From: Mesorhizobium loti
GTDB taxonomy: Bacteria; Pseudomonadota; Alphaproteobacteria; Rhizobiales; Rhizobiaceae
Assembly (NCBI RefSeq): GCF_003148495.1
Contig: NZ_QGGH01000004.1
Location: forward strand, 62,001 to 126,000
Direction of reading: 5' to 3'
DNA: 64,000 bases
Notes under the pieces: generated by a model
The model's database searches: none
What the model saw: only the letters and a program-made list of their open reading frames with translations
Told to the model about the DNA's origin: nothing
Position numbers and translations under genes: made by a program
Shown: positions 9,057 through 22,494 of the stretch, piece by piece
Layout of the letters: each line of letters opens with the position of its first letter
Numbering within the stretch: position 1 is the first letter of the stretch

Positions 9057-9134
9057 CTATCGTACGAAAAGCATGATCAGAATGATGATTGGAATCGGGA
9101 TTCCGAGCAACCAGAGCAAAATGCCACGTCCCAT
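9057..9134 (-). CDS. 25-residue single-helix membrane peptide
   Basis: Reading the minus strand from 9134 gives MGRGILLWLLGIPIPIIILI followed by MLFVR and a TAG stop. It is one hydrophobic helix with a basic residue near each end. An ideal AGGAGG site (9145-9140) stands five bases before the ATG, which is the strongest ribosome-binding site in this part of the window and is the main reason to call such a short gene. The next gene starts 9 bases after its stop, so the two are likely co-translated. Similar short IPIP-containing peptides are familiar from rhizobial genomes, but I know no function. Confidence 0.75.
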   Translation of the reverse strand: MGRGILLWLLGIPIPIIILIMLFVR

Positions 9135-9152
9135 GAAAGCCTCCTGTGAGAA

Positions 9153-9197
9153 ATTGTGATCGATGTTGTCACAATGTCCCGAGGGGACTTCCGTTCC
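9153..9197 (-). promoter_or_regulatory. Candidate EcfG-type promoter with overlapping inverted repeat
   Basis: On the minus strand GGAAC (9197-9193) is followed after 16 bases by CATT (9176-9173), close to the GGAAC-N16/17-CGTT promoter of the alphaproteobacterial general-stress sigma factor EcfG. ATTGTGA (9153-9159) and TCACAAT (9169-9175) form a perfect 7-bp inverted repeat over the -10 and start region. It would drive the peptide at 9134 and the membrane protein at 9047. The -10 differs from consensus in one base. Confidence 0.45.
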
Positions 9198-9237
9198 GGC
9201 GGGTTATAAAATGATTTTGTTTGCCATGGATGGAACA

Positions 9238-9261
9238 ATTGGCGCGCCGCGGCGCGCCAAT
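9238..9261 (-). terminator. 24-bp perfect palindrome after gyrB
   Basis: ATTGGCGCGCC (9238-9248) and GGCGCGCCAAT (9251-9261) are exact complements separated by GC. It begins 17 bases after the gyrB stop. The T-run is weak (AATTGTT on the minus strand), so it is a probable but not ideal terminator. Confidence 0.5.
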
Positions 9262-9278
9262 GTCAGAGACTATCGAGA

Positions 9279-14526
<5,248 letters not shown>

Positions 14527-14617
14527 GTCGAACCGCCCCCCGGCTTGTTCATTTGCGCGAACATTCCACCTCTTTATGGCATGAGCAAGTCGGGCTTTTG
14601 CCGGAAAACCAGCGCTT

Positions 14618-15187
14618 TCAGGCGGCCCGCATCGGCTTCAGAGCCTCGCTCCAGCGCAACAGCTCGTCGAGCATGGTTTTGGCTCCGCCCTGCACCTGTT
14701 CGCTGGCGTTGAAAGCGCCGTTCACGTCGAGCAGTTTCTGATACATCGGCAGCGCGACGCCTTCCGAGATCGGCATGACACCCACCGAGGTCAGCAGCGG
14801 CTTCAGCGCTTGCGCCGCACGCAGGCCGCCGGAGACGCCGCCATAGCTGAAAATGGCGGCGGCTTTGTACTTCCATTCGCGCGAGAGATAGTCGATCGCG
14901 TTGACGATCGCCGGCGCCACGAAATAGTTGTATTCCGGCGCCACGAACACGAAGGCATCGGCGGCGTCGATCGCCTTGGACCAGGCCTTGGTATGGTCGT
15001 TCTGGTAGTTGCCGAGCCTTGGATGGTGCGGTTCGTCCAGCACCGGAAGCTTGAACGTATCGATGTCGGTCAGTACCGGCTCGAACTTTCCATGCTCGCG
15101 CGCGAACCTCTCCAGCCACTCGGCGAAAACCGGTCCGGCGCGGCCTGGCCGCGTGCTGCCGATGATGATGTTCAACTGGTGCTTCAA
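14618..15187 (-). CDS. NAD(P)H-dependent FMN reductase family protein
   Basis: A 189-residue flavodoxin-fold protein. IIIGSTRPGRAGP near the N terminus is the FMN phosphate loop and VFVAPEYNYFVAPAIVNAIDYL is the family's second signature. These enzymes reduce FMN, quinones or azo compounds using NAD(P)H. The start is TTG 15187, preceded by AGGAG at 7 bases. It diverges from the P450 gene across a 208-bp gap; a functional tie (electron supply) is possible but not shown. Confidence 0.88.
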   Translation of the reverse strand: MKHQLNIIIGSTRPGRAGPVFAEWLERFAREHGKFEPVLTDIDTFKLPVLDEPHHPRLGNYQNDHTKAWSKAIDAADAFVFVAPEYNYFVAPAIVNAIDYLSREWKYKAAAIFSYGGVSGGLRAAQALKPLLTSVGVMPISEGVALPMYQKLLDVNGAFNASEQVQGGAKTMLDELLRWSEALKPMRAA

Positions 15188-15283
15188 GGCGGGCTCCTGC
15201 GGTGGCGGTATCTATTGGTGACTGCCACCTAAGGCATGCCGCTCGGGGCAACAAGAAGGCACTTCGCGGTAACCGGTCACATT

Positions 15284-15328
15284 CCGGAGAGCAGGGGCCC
15301 GGAAAGCAGGGGCCCGGAGAGCAGGGGC
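15284..15328 (+). repeat. Three tandem copies of a 15-bp unit
   Basis: CCGGAGAGCAGGGGC is present three times head to tail (15284-15298, 15299-15313 and 15314-15328); the middle copy has one change, A for G at the sixth base. It lies in the gap between the FMN reductase and P450 genes, 67 bp before the P450 start. Confidence 0.9.
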
Positions 15329-15395
15329 TTTGCCGTTCGGTCACATGGACGCCTGCTTTGCGGCCCACTACATTGGGTCATCAGCGGAGCACAGC

Positions 15396-16772
15396 ATGGA
15401 CATCCAGCCCGCCCCTTTCGTCCCGCCGGCGCCGAAGCCGCGCACGACGCCGCCCTCGACGCTGGAGATGATCCGCATCGTCTACCGCAACCCGCTCGAA
15501 CTGTGGGGCGAGCATACCTACAACGAGCCCTGGATTTCGGCGAATGGCGTTGGCGGACATCTGATCGTCGCCAACGATCCAGGCCTGATCCGCCACGTGC
15601 TGGTCGACAACGCCAGGAACTACAAGATGGCGACGGTGCGCCAGAAGATCCTGCGGCCGATCCTTCGCGACGGCCTGCTGACCGCCGAGGGCGAAGTCTG
15701 GAAGCGGTCGCGCAAGGCGATGGCGCCGGTGTTCACGCCGCGCCACATTTTCGGCTTCGCCCAGCCGATGCTCAGGCGCACGCAGGAGTTCGTCACCCGC
15801 TACGAAGACGGCGGTACGTCAGACATCGCCCATGACATGACGCTGCTCACCTATGACATCCTGGCCGAGACGCTTTTTTCCGGCGAGATCGCTGGCGAGC
15901 CGGGCAGTTTCGCCAACGAGATCGACCGCCTGTTCGAGACCATGGGCCGCGTCGACCCGCTCGACCTGTTGCGCGCGCCCGACTGGCTGCCGCGTCTCAC
16001 CCGCATCCGCGGTCGCAAGACCATGGCCTATTTCCGCAAGATCGTCACCGACACGGTCAAGATGCGCGAAGGGAAATTCAAACGCGACCCCGATGCCGTG
16101 CCGCAGGATTTCCTGACGCTGCTGCTCAAGGCCGAAGGGCCGGAGGGACTGACGCGGGCCGAGGTCGAGGACAACATCATCACCTTCATCGGCGCCGGCC
16201 ATGAGACGACCGCGCGCGCTCTCGGCTGGACGCTCTATTGCCTTGCGGAATCGCCGTGGGAGCGCAACCGGGTCGAACAGGAGATCGACCGGGTGCTGGC
16301 GCGCGAGCCCGATCCGACGAAATGGCTGGACGCCATGCCGTTTACGCGTGCGGCCTTCGACGAAGCGCTCAGGCTCTATCCGCCGGCACCGTCGATCAAC
16401 CGCGAGCCGATCGAGCCGGAAATGTGGAAGGATCTTTATATCCCCAAGCACGCCGCGGTGCTGGTGATGCCATGGGTCGTGCATCGCCACAGGAAACTGT
16501 GGGACCGGCCGAATGCCTTCCTGCCGGAACGCTTCCATCCAGGAAATCGCGAAAAGATCGACCGTTTCCAGTATCTGCCGTTTGGTGCTGGCCCACGCGT
16601 CTGCATCGGCGCCAGCTTCGCCATGCAGGAGGCGATCATCGCGCTGGCGATCATGCTGTCGCGCTTCCGCTTCGACACCACCGCCGAAACCAAGCCCTGG
16701 CCGGTACAGAAACTGACCACCCAGCCGCAAGGCGGTCTACCGATGCAGGTCACGCCCCGCCAGGTGCGCTGA
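15396..16772 (+). CDS. Cytochrome P450
   Basis: A 458-residue soluble heme monooxygenase. The I-helix oxygen-activation motif AGHETTAR lies near residues 267-274, the K-helix ExxR is EALR in FDEALRLYPPAPS, and the heme loop FGAGPRVCIG supplies the thiolate ligand Cys403. It would insert an oxygen atom into an unknown substrate using electrons from a ferredoxin/reductase pair not encoded beside it. The proline-rich N terminus (PPAPKPRTTPPST) is typical of soluble bacterial P450s. ATG 15396 is used; a longer reading from TTG 15330 would run out of the tandem repeat and lacks similarity. Confidence 0.95.
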   Translation: MDIQPAPFVPPAPKPRTTPPSTLEMIRIVYRNPLELWGEHTYNEPWISANGVGGHLIVANDPGLIRHVLVDNARNYKMATVRQKILRPILRDGLLTAEGEVWKRSRKAMAPVFTPRHIFGFAQPMLRRTQEFVTRYEDGGTSDIAHDMTLLTYDILAETLFSGEIAGEPGSFANEIDRLFETMGRVDPLDLLRAPDWLPRLTRIRGRKTMAYFRKIVTDTVKMREGKFKRDPDAVPQDFLTLLLKAEGPEGLTRAEVEDNIITFIGAGHETTARALGWTLYCLAESPWERNRVEQEIDRVLAREPDPTKWLDAMPFTRAAFDEALRLYPPAPSINREPIEPEMWKDLYIPKHAAVLVMPWVVHRHRKLWDRPNAFLPERFHPGNREKIDRFQYLPFGAGPRVCIGASFAMQEAIIALAIMLSRFRFDTTAETKPWPVQKLTTQPQGGLPMQVTPRQVR

Positions 16773-16773
16773 T

Positions 16774-16891
16774 ATTCAGGTGATGCCGGCCTGCGAACGA
16801 TGGCTTCCTGCGCTTCCGGTACTCACGTACCAAAAGTACGCTCCGTTCCGGTTCTCGGAATCCACCGGTCTCGGCTCGGCCTGACCTGAAT
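16774..16891. repeat. Imperfect inverted-repeat element after the P450 gene
   Basis: The outer arms ATTCAGGT (16774-16781) and ACCTGAAT (16884-16891) are exact complements. Inside are TTCCGGTACTC and TTCCGGTTCTC as an imperfect direct repeat and CGTAC/GTACG (16826-16840) as a small hairpin with loop CAAAA. It has the look of a dispersed intergenic palindromic repeat, but only one copy is visible here, so it could also be a terminator region. Confidence 0.45.
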
Positions 16892-16921
16892 CTCAACACA
16901 CCTTCAAGCTGTGGTAATGAA

Positions 16922-17899
16922 TTAAGCCGCAGGCTTGCGCTGCTGGAACTGTCCGGCGGCGCGGTAGCGCCAGAGGTAGCTAGGCAGGATCGTCGCGATC
17001 GATTGCGGCTGGATGCCGAGCCCGGCGAGTGTCCGGTTAGCCTTGGCGGCCGCGTCCGAAACGATGTTGTGTTCGCGCAGCTGCATCACCTGGTCCTTGG
17101 TCAGCAGCGGATTGGGCAAGAGGCCGAGGATCGAGGCCTGGATATTGGCCACCCACCACGGCACCGGCACCAGCAGGCGCTTGCGCTCGATCACCTCAAG
17201 CATCTCTTCCATGCACTCCTTGAAAGTGAGCACCTTCGGCCCGCCGAGCTCATAGATCTGGCCGCCATCGACCTTGCCGTCGACCGAGCGCGCCACCGCT
17301 TCGGCGACGTCGCCGACATAGACCGGCTGGAACTTGGTCTGGCCGCCGCCGATCAGCGGCAGCACCGGCGAATAGCGTGCCATGTTGGCGAAGCGGTTGA
17401 AGAAGCCGTCCTCGGGCCCGAAATTGATCGACGGCCGGAAGATGACGGCGTCCTTGATCGTCTCCAGCACGGCCTTTTCGCCAAGCGCCTTGGTGCGCGC
17501 GTAGTCCGATTCGGAGTTCGCATCCGCGCCCAGCGCCGAGACATGGGTGAGGCCGGCGCCGACGGCACGAGCCGCTTCGGCCACCGCACGGGCACCGAAC
17601 TCGTGGACGGCGGGGAATTTCTGCCGGCCGCTTTCATGCAGGATGGCGACGAGATTGACGACGTGATCTGCGCCCTGCACAGCACGGTCGACAGACCAGC
17701 GCATGCGCACATTGGCCTGCACCGGCTGGATCTGGCCGACATTGCCAAGCGGCTGCAGATGCCCGGCGAGATCGGGCCGCCGGCAGGCGACGCGGATGCG
17801 ATAGCCGCGCTTGGCCAGCGCGCGCACCACATGGCGTCCGACAAAGCCTGATCCGCCAAAGACGACGACGAGCTTTGGGGTCTGCAGGATTTCGGTCAT
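16922..17899 (-). CDS. NDUFA9-like / complex I-associated NAD(P)-binding protein
   Basis: A 325-residue extended short-chain dehydrogenase-like protein. VVVFGGSGFVGRHVVRALAKRGY is the Rossmann nucleotide-binding loop. The usual catalytic Tyr-x-x-x-Lys is replaced by a YARTKALGE context, and PSINFGPEDGFFNRFA, FQPVYVGDVAEAVARS and IYELGGPKVLTFKE match the NDUFA9-like family that accompanies respiratory complex I or acts in quinone biosynthesis. ATG 17899 is preferred: GGAG lies 8 bases upstream. It follows the DoxX gene on the same strand after 118 bp. Confidence 0.85.
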   Translation of the reverse strand: MTEILQTPKLVVVFGGSGFVGRHVVRALAKRGYRIRVACRRPDLAGHLQPLGNVGQIQPVQANVRMRWSVDRAVQGADHVVNLVAILHESGRQKFPAVHEFGARAVAEAARAVGAGLTHVSALGADANSESDYARTKALGEKAVLETIKDAVIFRPSINFGPEDGFFNRFANMARYSPVLPLIGGGQTKFQPVYVGDVAEAVARSVDGKVDGGQIYELGGPKVLTFKECMEEMLEVIERKRLLVPVPWWVANIQASILGLLPNPLLTKDQVMQLREHNIVSDAAAKANRTLAGLGIQPQSIATILPSYLWRYRAAGQFQQRKPAA

Positions 17900-18017
17900 G
17901 GCTGGCTCCGGCGCTCGCAAGCTTGGCTGAAGCCGTTTCATAATCCGTTTCGCGCCAAAGGCAAAGGGCGACGCGTGGTCGCTGCCGCCCTTGTTTTGGC
18001 CTTGTCAGAACGCCCTG

Positions 18018-18470
18018 TCAGAACGCCTTGCCGATGCGAGCGTCGACCGAATGGCGGTTGCCGCCGCGAATGACGAAGAAGAGCAGGATTGCCGCCCACA
18101 GCAGCGACTTTTCCGCGCCCGAAAAACCCTGGCTCATGGTCACCCAGTGGAACCAGACCGTGACCAGCAGCACGAACAGCCCGGCAAAGGCGGCCGGCCG
18201 TGTCAAGAGCCCGATGGCGATGAAGATGCCGCCGAAGAATTCGGTGCAGGCCAGGACCAACGACCACAAGGCGCCCGGATAAAAGCCGAGGCCCTCGACC
18301 ATTTCAGCGGCGCCGAAAGGATTGCTGATCTTCTGCGAACCATGAATGGTGAGAAACGCACCGGCGACGACGCGAAGGACGGTTTCGCCAGCGTCATGCA
18401 GCGACGAATACAGGCGGCCAAGCACCGGAATGATCAGCTTGCCGCGGGAAGCGTCGGTGGTTGCGGACAT
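18018..18470 (-). CDS. DoxX family membrane protein
   Basis: A 150-residue protein with four hydrophobic helices. RLYSSLHDAGETVLRVVAGAFLTIHGSQKI near the start and the LEFFGGIFIAIGLLTRPAA-like centre are DoxX family features. Homologues act in thiosulfate:quinone oxidation or redox homeostasis, but most are uncharacterised. ATG 18470 is chosen for the AGGAG site 6 bases upstream. A 13-base stretch at its 3' end (TGTCAGAACGCC) is duplicated just beyond the stop. Confidence 0.85.
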   Translation of the reverse strand: MSATTDASRGKLIIPVLGRLYSSLHDAGETVLRVVAGAFLTIHGSQKISNPFGAAEMVEGLGFYPGALWSLVLACTEFFGGIFIAIGLLTRPAAFAGLFVLLVTVWFHWVTMSQGFSGAEKSLLWAAILLFFVIRGGNRHSVDARIGKAF

Positions 18471-18529
18471 CGTGGCTCCTGTTGTTGTGATGATCCCTTG
18501 CAAACGCCCGATGGTCCCCCATCAAGTCA

Positions 18530-18547
18530 AGTTAACAAAAGTTAACT
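18530..18547. promoter_or_regulatory. Inverted repeat upstream of doxX
   Basis: AGTTAAC (18530-18536) and GTTAACT (18541-18547) are perfect complements separated by AAAA, 60 bp upstream of the DoxX start. The symmetry and position suggest an operator. The core GTTAAC also occurs twice in the palindrome at 1635-1646. Confidence 0.45.
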
Positions 18548-18585
18548 ATTGCAATCATGTTTATTTGTGCGATGACGAAACGCAG

Positions 18586-18609
18586 AAAACCCCGCCGAAG
18601 CGGGGTTTT
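18586..18609. terminator. Rho-independent terminator
   Basis: AAAACCCCG (18586-18594) pairs with CGGGGTTTT (18601-18609), loop CCGAAG. The A and T flanks make it functional in both directions. On the minus strand it lies about 200 bp after the Ldh-family gene and shields doxX from read-through. Confidence 0.8.
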
Positions 18610-18805
18610 CCGGGTGAAGTTCATGTCGAAATCAGGGTCCAACGAGGCGGCCTGACCTGAGACGGTATCAGTGGCGTGAAGCAAGTACGCCCGCCCCAGC
18701 CCTGGACGCATCCGACAGAAGACACCGACCGGGCAAACCCGACCCGGACAGCTATTGGTCGTCGTGACGCGCGGGAAGGTTCACCGAGGCGCGGAAAAAT
18801 TCTCG

Positions 18806-19810
18806 TCAGGAAGAATAGCGGGAAGCGAATTCGGAAATGCGCTGCACCACCGCCTTGGACGCGGTGATGCCGCGCGCTTGCGCCTTCTCGGCGGCCTCGG
18901 CCCGGGCACGGCCGGGCACGTGCACGCCGAAGCGCCGCCGCAGCCGGTCGAGCTGGTCCTTCATCCGCTGCTCGAAATCGGGATCGAGCAGCTTGGGCTC
19001 GACCGCGAGCACGAACAGCCCGGTGCCGGGGCTGTCCGGCCCGCCGCTGAACCATGGCGCGTCGAGCGACCAGTTGGCGCCCGACAGGCCCGCCGCCAGC
19101 ACCTCGACCATCAGCGCGATGTTGGCGCCGCGCTGGCCGCCGAAGGCAAGCATGGCGCCCTTCATGGCAGCAGCCGGGTCGGTGGTCGGGTTGCCGCTGG
19201 CGTCCAGCGCCCAGCCTTCTGGGATTGTCTTGCCGTCCTCGGCCGCCTTGCGGATGTTGACGAAAGCGGTGGCGCTCGACGACTGGTCGATGATCAGCGG
19301 CGCGCCGTCGGCGGCGGGTGCGGCAAACGACATCGGGTTGGTGCAGTAGACCGGCTTGACCGAGCCGGAGCCGGCAAGCACGGCCGGGCCGTTGGTGGCT
19401 GCGAATGAAACCAGTCCTTGGGCTGCCAGCCTTCCGGTGAAATAGCCGAGCGCCCCGCATGTATAGGCGTTCTTCTGCGAGAAGATGGCGACGCCGAACA
19501 GTTTTGCCGCCTTGGCGAGGTCGTCGATGGTGCGGTCGAAGCCGGTATGCGCCAGCCCGCCGCGTGCATCGGAGAGATAGACCGCGAGCGCCGGCCGGGT
19601 GATCACCGGGTCGGCATTGCCGTCGATGCGTCCGGCTTCCAGTGCCTCGAGGTAGTCGATGAAATGCGACAGTCCGACGGAGGAAAGCCCTTCGGCCTCG
19701 GCGGCGATGATCGAAGCAGTGAGCGATTGTGCCGCTTCCTCATTGGCGCCGGCGCCAAGTGCCGCCATCCGGCACAGTCCTTTTGCCTGGTCGAGACTGA
19801 GTTGCATCAT
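18806..19810 (-). CDS. Ldh-family (malate/L-lactate dehydrogenase-like) oxidoreductase, atypical active site
   Basis: A 334-residue member of the Ldh_2 family, which includes ureidoglycolate dehydrogenase and delta1-piperideine-2-carboxylate reductase. The C-terminal half (FGGQRGANIALMVEVLAAGLSGANWS) is closest in look to the imine reductase group. Two histidines normally conserved are replaced: the SHG motif reads SVG at residues 44-46 and the N-x-x-H motif reads NAYT at 114-117. It may therefore use different chemistry. It sits 149 bp after a basic amino acid ABC transporter, so a role on an amino acid-derived imine or 2-oxo acid is a reasonable inference. ATG 19810 follows AGGA; 19831 is an alternative. 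Confidence 0.85.
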   Translation of the reverse strand: MMQLSLDQAKGLCRMAALGAGANEEAAQSLTASIIAAEAEGLSSVGLSHFIDYLEALEAGRIDGNADPVITRPALAVYLSDARGGLAHTGFDRTIDDLAKAAKLFGVAIFSQKNAYTCGALGYFTGRLAAQGLVSFAATNGPAVLAGSGSVKPVYCTNPMSFAAPAADGAPLIIDQSSSATAFVNIRKAAEDGKTIPEGWALDASGNPTTDPAAAMKGAMLAFGGQRGANIALMVEVLAAGLSGANWSLDAPWFSGGPDSPGTGLFVLAVEPKLLDPDFEQRMKDQLDRLRRRFGVHVPGRARAEAAEKAQARGITASKAVVQRISEFASRYSS

Positions 19811-19959
19811 GGCCGTCCTGAGATCGCGCATTGCGGTTATGGGGTTGGGTTTGTGAGTAGCAGCACATGAGGGGGCTTTTGTGTTGAAAATCGTCCGCAA
19901 CTGCAAGAAAAGCGGCGAGCGCGTCCGCCGCCGCCGTCTGCCGTGCGACTCGTGCGCCA

Positions 19960-20769
19960 CTAACCGATCTTGTTCGGGATCCTGGCCTCTATCCTGCTGA
20001 AGGCGAAGACCAGAATACCGGTGATCGTCATGTAGATCAGCGCCAGCAGCAGCAAGGGTTCATAGGTGAGGTAGGTATCCTGCCGCACCTTGGACGAAAC
20101 GGCGAAGATGTCGATGACGCTGATCGTCGCCACCAGCGGCGTCGACTTCAATTGCAGCACGGTCTCGCCGGTCAGTGTCGGCAGCGCCCGGTAGATGGCT
20201 TGCGGCAGCCAGATGCGCCGGAACGTCTTCCAGCGGCTCATGCCGAACGCGCGCGCCGCTTCGAGTTGCCCCTTGGGCACGCCGGCAAAGGCGCCGCGCA
20301 TCACCTCGCCCTCATAGCCGGCGAAAGACAGGGTCAACGCCAGCACGCCATAGGGCCAGGCTTGCCTGAGATACGGCCACATCCAGGATTCGCGGATCCA
20401 CGGATATTGCGGGAACAGCGAACCCAGGCCGTAATAGAGCAGCCACAGCTGGATCAGCAGCGGCGTGCCCCGGATCACCGTGCAGAACACCTTGGCAGGC
20501 GCGGCGAACCAGAAGGAGCCTGTGGCCTGCGCCAGCCCCAGCGGCACGGCGAGCAGGAAGCCCAGCACGCAGGTGACGGCCAGGATCCACAACGAGCGCC
20601 AGATGCCGATCAAGCCCATTTCATAATATTGCGGCAGCCAGTCCCAGCGCATGAAAAAGGCCGCCGACAGAACCAGGCCGAGTGCGATCAGGATCAGCAC
20701 GATGCGGTGCGGCTGCAGCCACAGCGACGTGCGCGCGACGGCGTTGATGATGGCCGCCTCGTTGGCCAT
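19960..20769 (-). CDS. Polar amino acid ABC transporter permease (HisM-type)
   Basis: A 269-residue inner-membrane permease with about five helices after an N-terminal extension. The EAA loop that docks the ATPase is GAFAGVPKGQLEAARAFGMSRWKTFRRIWLPQA (split here around residues 165-197), typical of histidine/lysine/arginine/ornithine transporters. Its ATG overlaps the stop of the upstream permease by one base. It is the last transporter gene of the operon. Confidence 0.92.
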   Translation of the reverse strand: MANEAAIINAVARTSLWLQPHRIVLILIALGLVLSAAFFMRWDWLPQYYEMGLIGIWRSLWILAVTCVLGFLLAVPLGLAQATGSFWFAAPAKVFCTVIRGTPLLIQLWLLYYGLGSLFPQYPWIRESWMWPYLRQAWPYGVLALTLSFAGYEGEVMRGAFAGVPKGQLEAARAFGMSRWKTFRRIWLPQAIYRALPTLTGETVLQLKSTPLVATISVIDIFAVSSKVRQDTYLTYEPLLLLALIYMTITGILVFAFSRIEARIPNKIG

Positions 20770-21569
20770 CAGCGCGCCTCCTTGAGCGAAGGCATGCCGC
20801 GCCGCGACCAGGCCTCGACCCGGCCGATGATGAGATTGGAAAACAGCGACAGCAGCAGATAGAGCACGCCCGCTGCGAAAAAGAAGGTGAAATAGGCTTT
20901 GGTGACACCGGCGGCCTGCCGCGTTGCCAGCGCCAGCTCGTAGAAACCGACGACCGCCAGCAGCGCGGTGTCCTTGGTCGCGATCAGCCAGAGATTGGCG
21001 AGACCCGGTATGGCGAAGGGCAGCATTGCCGGCAAGGTGATGCGCCGCAAGAGCAGGCCGGGAGACATGCCATAGGCGCGGGCCGCTTCGATCTGGCCTT
21101 GCGGAATGGCCAGGATCGCGCCGCGGATCACCTCGGTCGAATAGGCGCCCTGGACAAAGCCGAGCACGGCGATGCCGGCGGCAAGGCCGCTGATGTCGAC
21201 ACGTTGATACCCCATTGCCGTCAGCGCCTGATTGATCAGGTCGGTCCCGGCATAATAGAGCAGCAGGATCAGCACCAGTTCGGGCACGGCGCGCACGATG
21301 GTGGTGTAGACCGCCAGCAGGTCGCGCACCACCGGGCCGCCATAGAGCTTGCCATAGGCGCCGCCTGTGCCGATCAAAAGACCGAGGCAGGTGGCGCCCA
21401 GCGCGATCTCGATCGAGTGGAGCAGTCCAACCAAAAGGGTCCCGCCCCAGCCCGGCGGATTGGGCGAGAGAAGTTCGATGATGCCGGCCGCCGAGGCCGA
21501 AAGAAGTGCGTCGATCAGCGTCGCCCCCGAGGTGCTGGCTCTAACCGCCGACGGCTGCGTCGGCGGCAA
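20769..21569 (-). CDS. Polar amino acid ABC transporter permease (HisQ-type)
   Basis: A 266-residue permease partner of the gene at 19960. Its EAA loop reads GAILAIPQGQIEAARAYGMSP with RRITLPAMLPFAIPG after it, and LHSIEIALGATCLGLLIGTGGAYGK opens the membrane domain. The called start is a TTG at 21569 and the first 35 residues look weakly conserved, so the true start is uncertain. It follows the binding-protein gene after a strong intergenic hairpin. Confidence 0.9.
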   Translation of the reverse strand: MPPTQPSAVRASTSGATLIDALLSASAAGIIELLSPNPPGWGGTLLVGLLHSIEIALGATCLGLLIGTGGAYGKLYGGPVVRDLLAVYTTIVRAVPELVLILLLYYAGTDLINQALTAMGYQRVDISGLAAGIAVLGFVQGAYSTEVIRGAILAIPQGQIEAARAYGMSPGLLLRRITLPAMLPFAIPGLANLWLIATKDTALLAVVGFYELALATRQAAGVTKAYFTFFFAAGVLYLLLSLFSNLIIGRVEAWSRRGMPSLKEAR

Positions 21570-21592
21570 ACATGCCTGGGAAAGATCGGCAG

Positions 21593-21622
21593 GAGGGGCA
21601 TGGCGCTGACGCCATGCCCCTC
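21593..21622 (-). other. Perfect 13-bp stem-loop between binding-protein and permease genes
   Basis: GAGGGGCATGGCG (21593-21605) pairs exactly with CGCCATGCCCCTC (21610-21622), loop CTGA. On the minus-strand transcript it begins 18 bases after the binding-protein stop and is not followed by a T-run. This is the place where transporter operons often carry a hairpin that protects the binding-protein mRNA and lowers permease expression. Confidence 0.8.
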
Positions 21623-21639
21623 AGCTCATGCGAGGGTCG

Positions 21640-22440
21640 TCAGTTCGACTGCGCGCCGCCGCCGCCGTAAATATCGAAATCGAAGTACTTCTTCGAGATC
21701 TCGTCATATTTGCCGTTGGCGCGGATCGCCTTGATGCCGGCGTTGATTTTGCCCTTCAGCTCGGTGTCCTCCTTGCGCACACCGGCGCCGACGCCCGGTC
21801 CGAGCACTTCGTCGTCCGGAGCGACCATCCCTTTCAGGTCGCAGCAGGCCTTGCCCTGGTCGGACTTCAAGAACTCGCCAAGCGCGATGGAATCGGCCTG
21901 AACCGCATCGAGGCGGCCGGCGGCAAGATCGTTGTTGGCTTCGTCCTGGGTCTGGTATTCCTTGATCTCGGAAGCTGTGCTGCCAAAGTGCTTCTTGGCG
22001 TAGACGGCATGCACCGTCGAAACCTGCACGCCGACCACCTTGCCCTTGAGATCGTCCGGAGCGGAGCCGAATTTCTGGTCCTTCGGGCCAATGATCGCCG
22101 TCGGGGTGTTATAGTACTTGTCCGAGAAGTCGATCGTCTTCTCGCGTTCGGCGGTGATCGACATCGAGGAGACGATGAGGTCGATCTTCTTGGTCGTCAG
22201 CGCCGGGATGATGCCGTCCCAGGCAACCGGCGTGATGACGCAGTCGAGCTTCTCTTCGGCGCACACCGCGTCGATGAACTCGATCTCCCAGCCGACCCAT
22301 TTGCCGGAAGCGTCCGGCGAGGTGAAGGGCGGATAGGGCTCGGCGGCGACGCCGATCTTGACCGGATCGGCCTTGGCCACGCCCATGGCGGCGACGCCGA
22401 GCAGCAGCGCTGCGGCGAATGTCTTCAGAAAAGTCTTCAT
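21640..22440 (-). CDS. Periplasmic basic/polar amino acid-binding protein
   Basis: A 266-residue solute-binding protein with a signal peptide (MKTFLKTFAAALLLGVAAMG, cut near AKA). VGWEIEFIDAVCAEEKLDC, ITPVAWDGIIPALTTKKIDLIVSSMS and TAEREKTIDFSDKYY are the hallmarks of lysine/arginine/ornithine/histidine-binding proteins. A CC pair (DQGKACCDLKG) may form a disulfide. It delivers ligand to the permeases at 19960 and 20769. The adjacent guanidino enzymes favour arginine or a derivative as ligand, by inference. Confidence 0.93.
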   Translation of the reverse strand: MKTFLKTFAAALLLGVAAMGVAKADPVKIGVAAEPYPPFTSPDASGKWVGWEIEFIDAVCAEEKLDCVITPVAWDGIIPALTTKKIDLIVSSMSITAEREKTIDFSDKYYNTPTAIIGPKDQKFGSAPDDLKGKVVGVQVSTVHAVYAKKHFGSTASEIKEYQTQDEANNDLAAGRLDAVQADSIALGEFLKSDQGKACCDLKGMVAPDDEVLGPGVGAGVRKEDTELKGKINAGIKAIRANGKYDEISKKYFDFDIYGGGGAQSN

Positions 22441-22494
22441 GTCACGACTCCCAGTTTGTTGTTGGTTCCCGGTTTTCTTCCGTCCCGGCCTGTC

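Noticed and set aside
15284..15328. Tandem units considered as a CRISPR fragment
   Set aside because: Units are 15 bp with no spacers and no cas genes are present.
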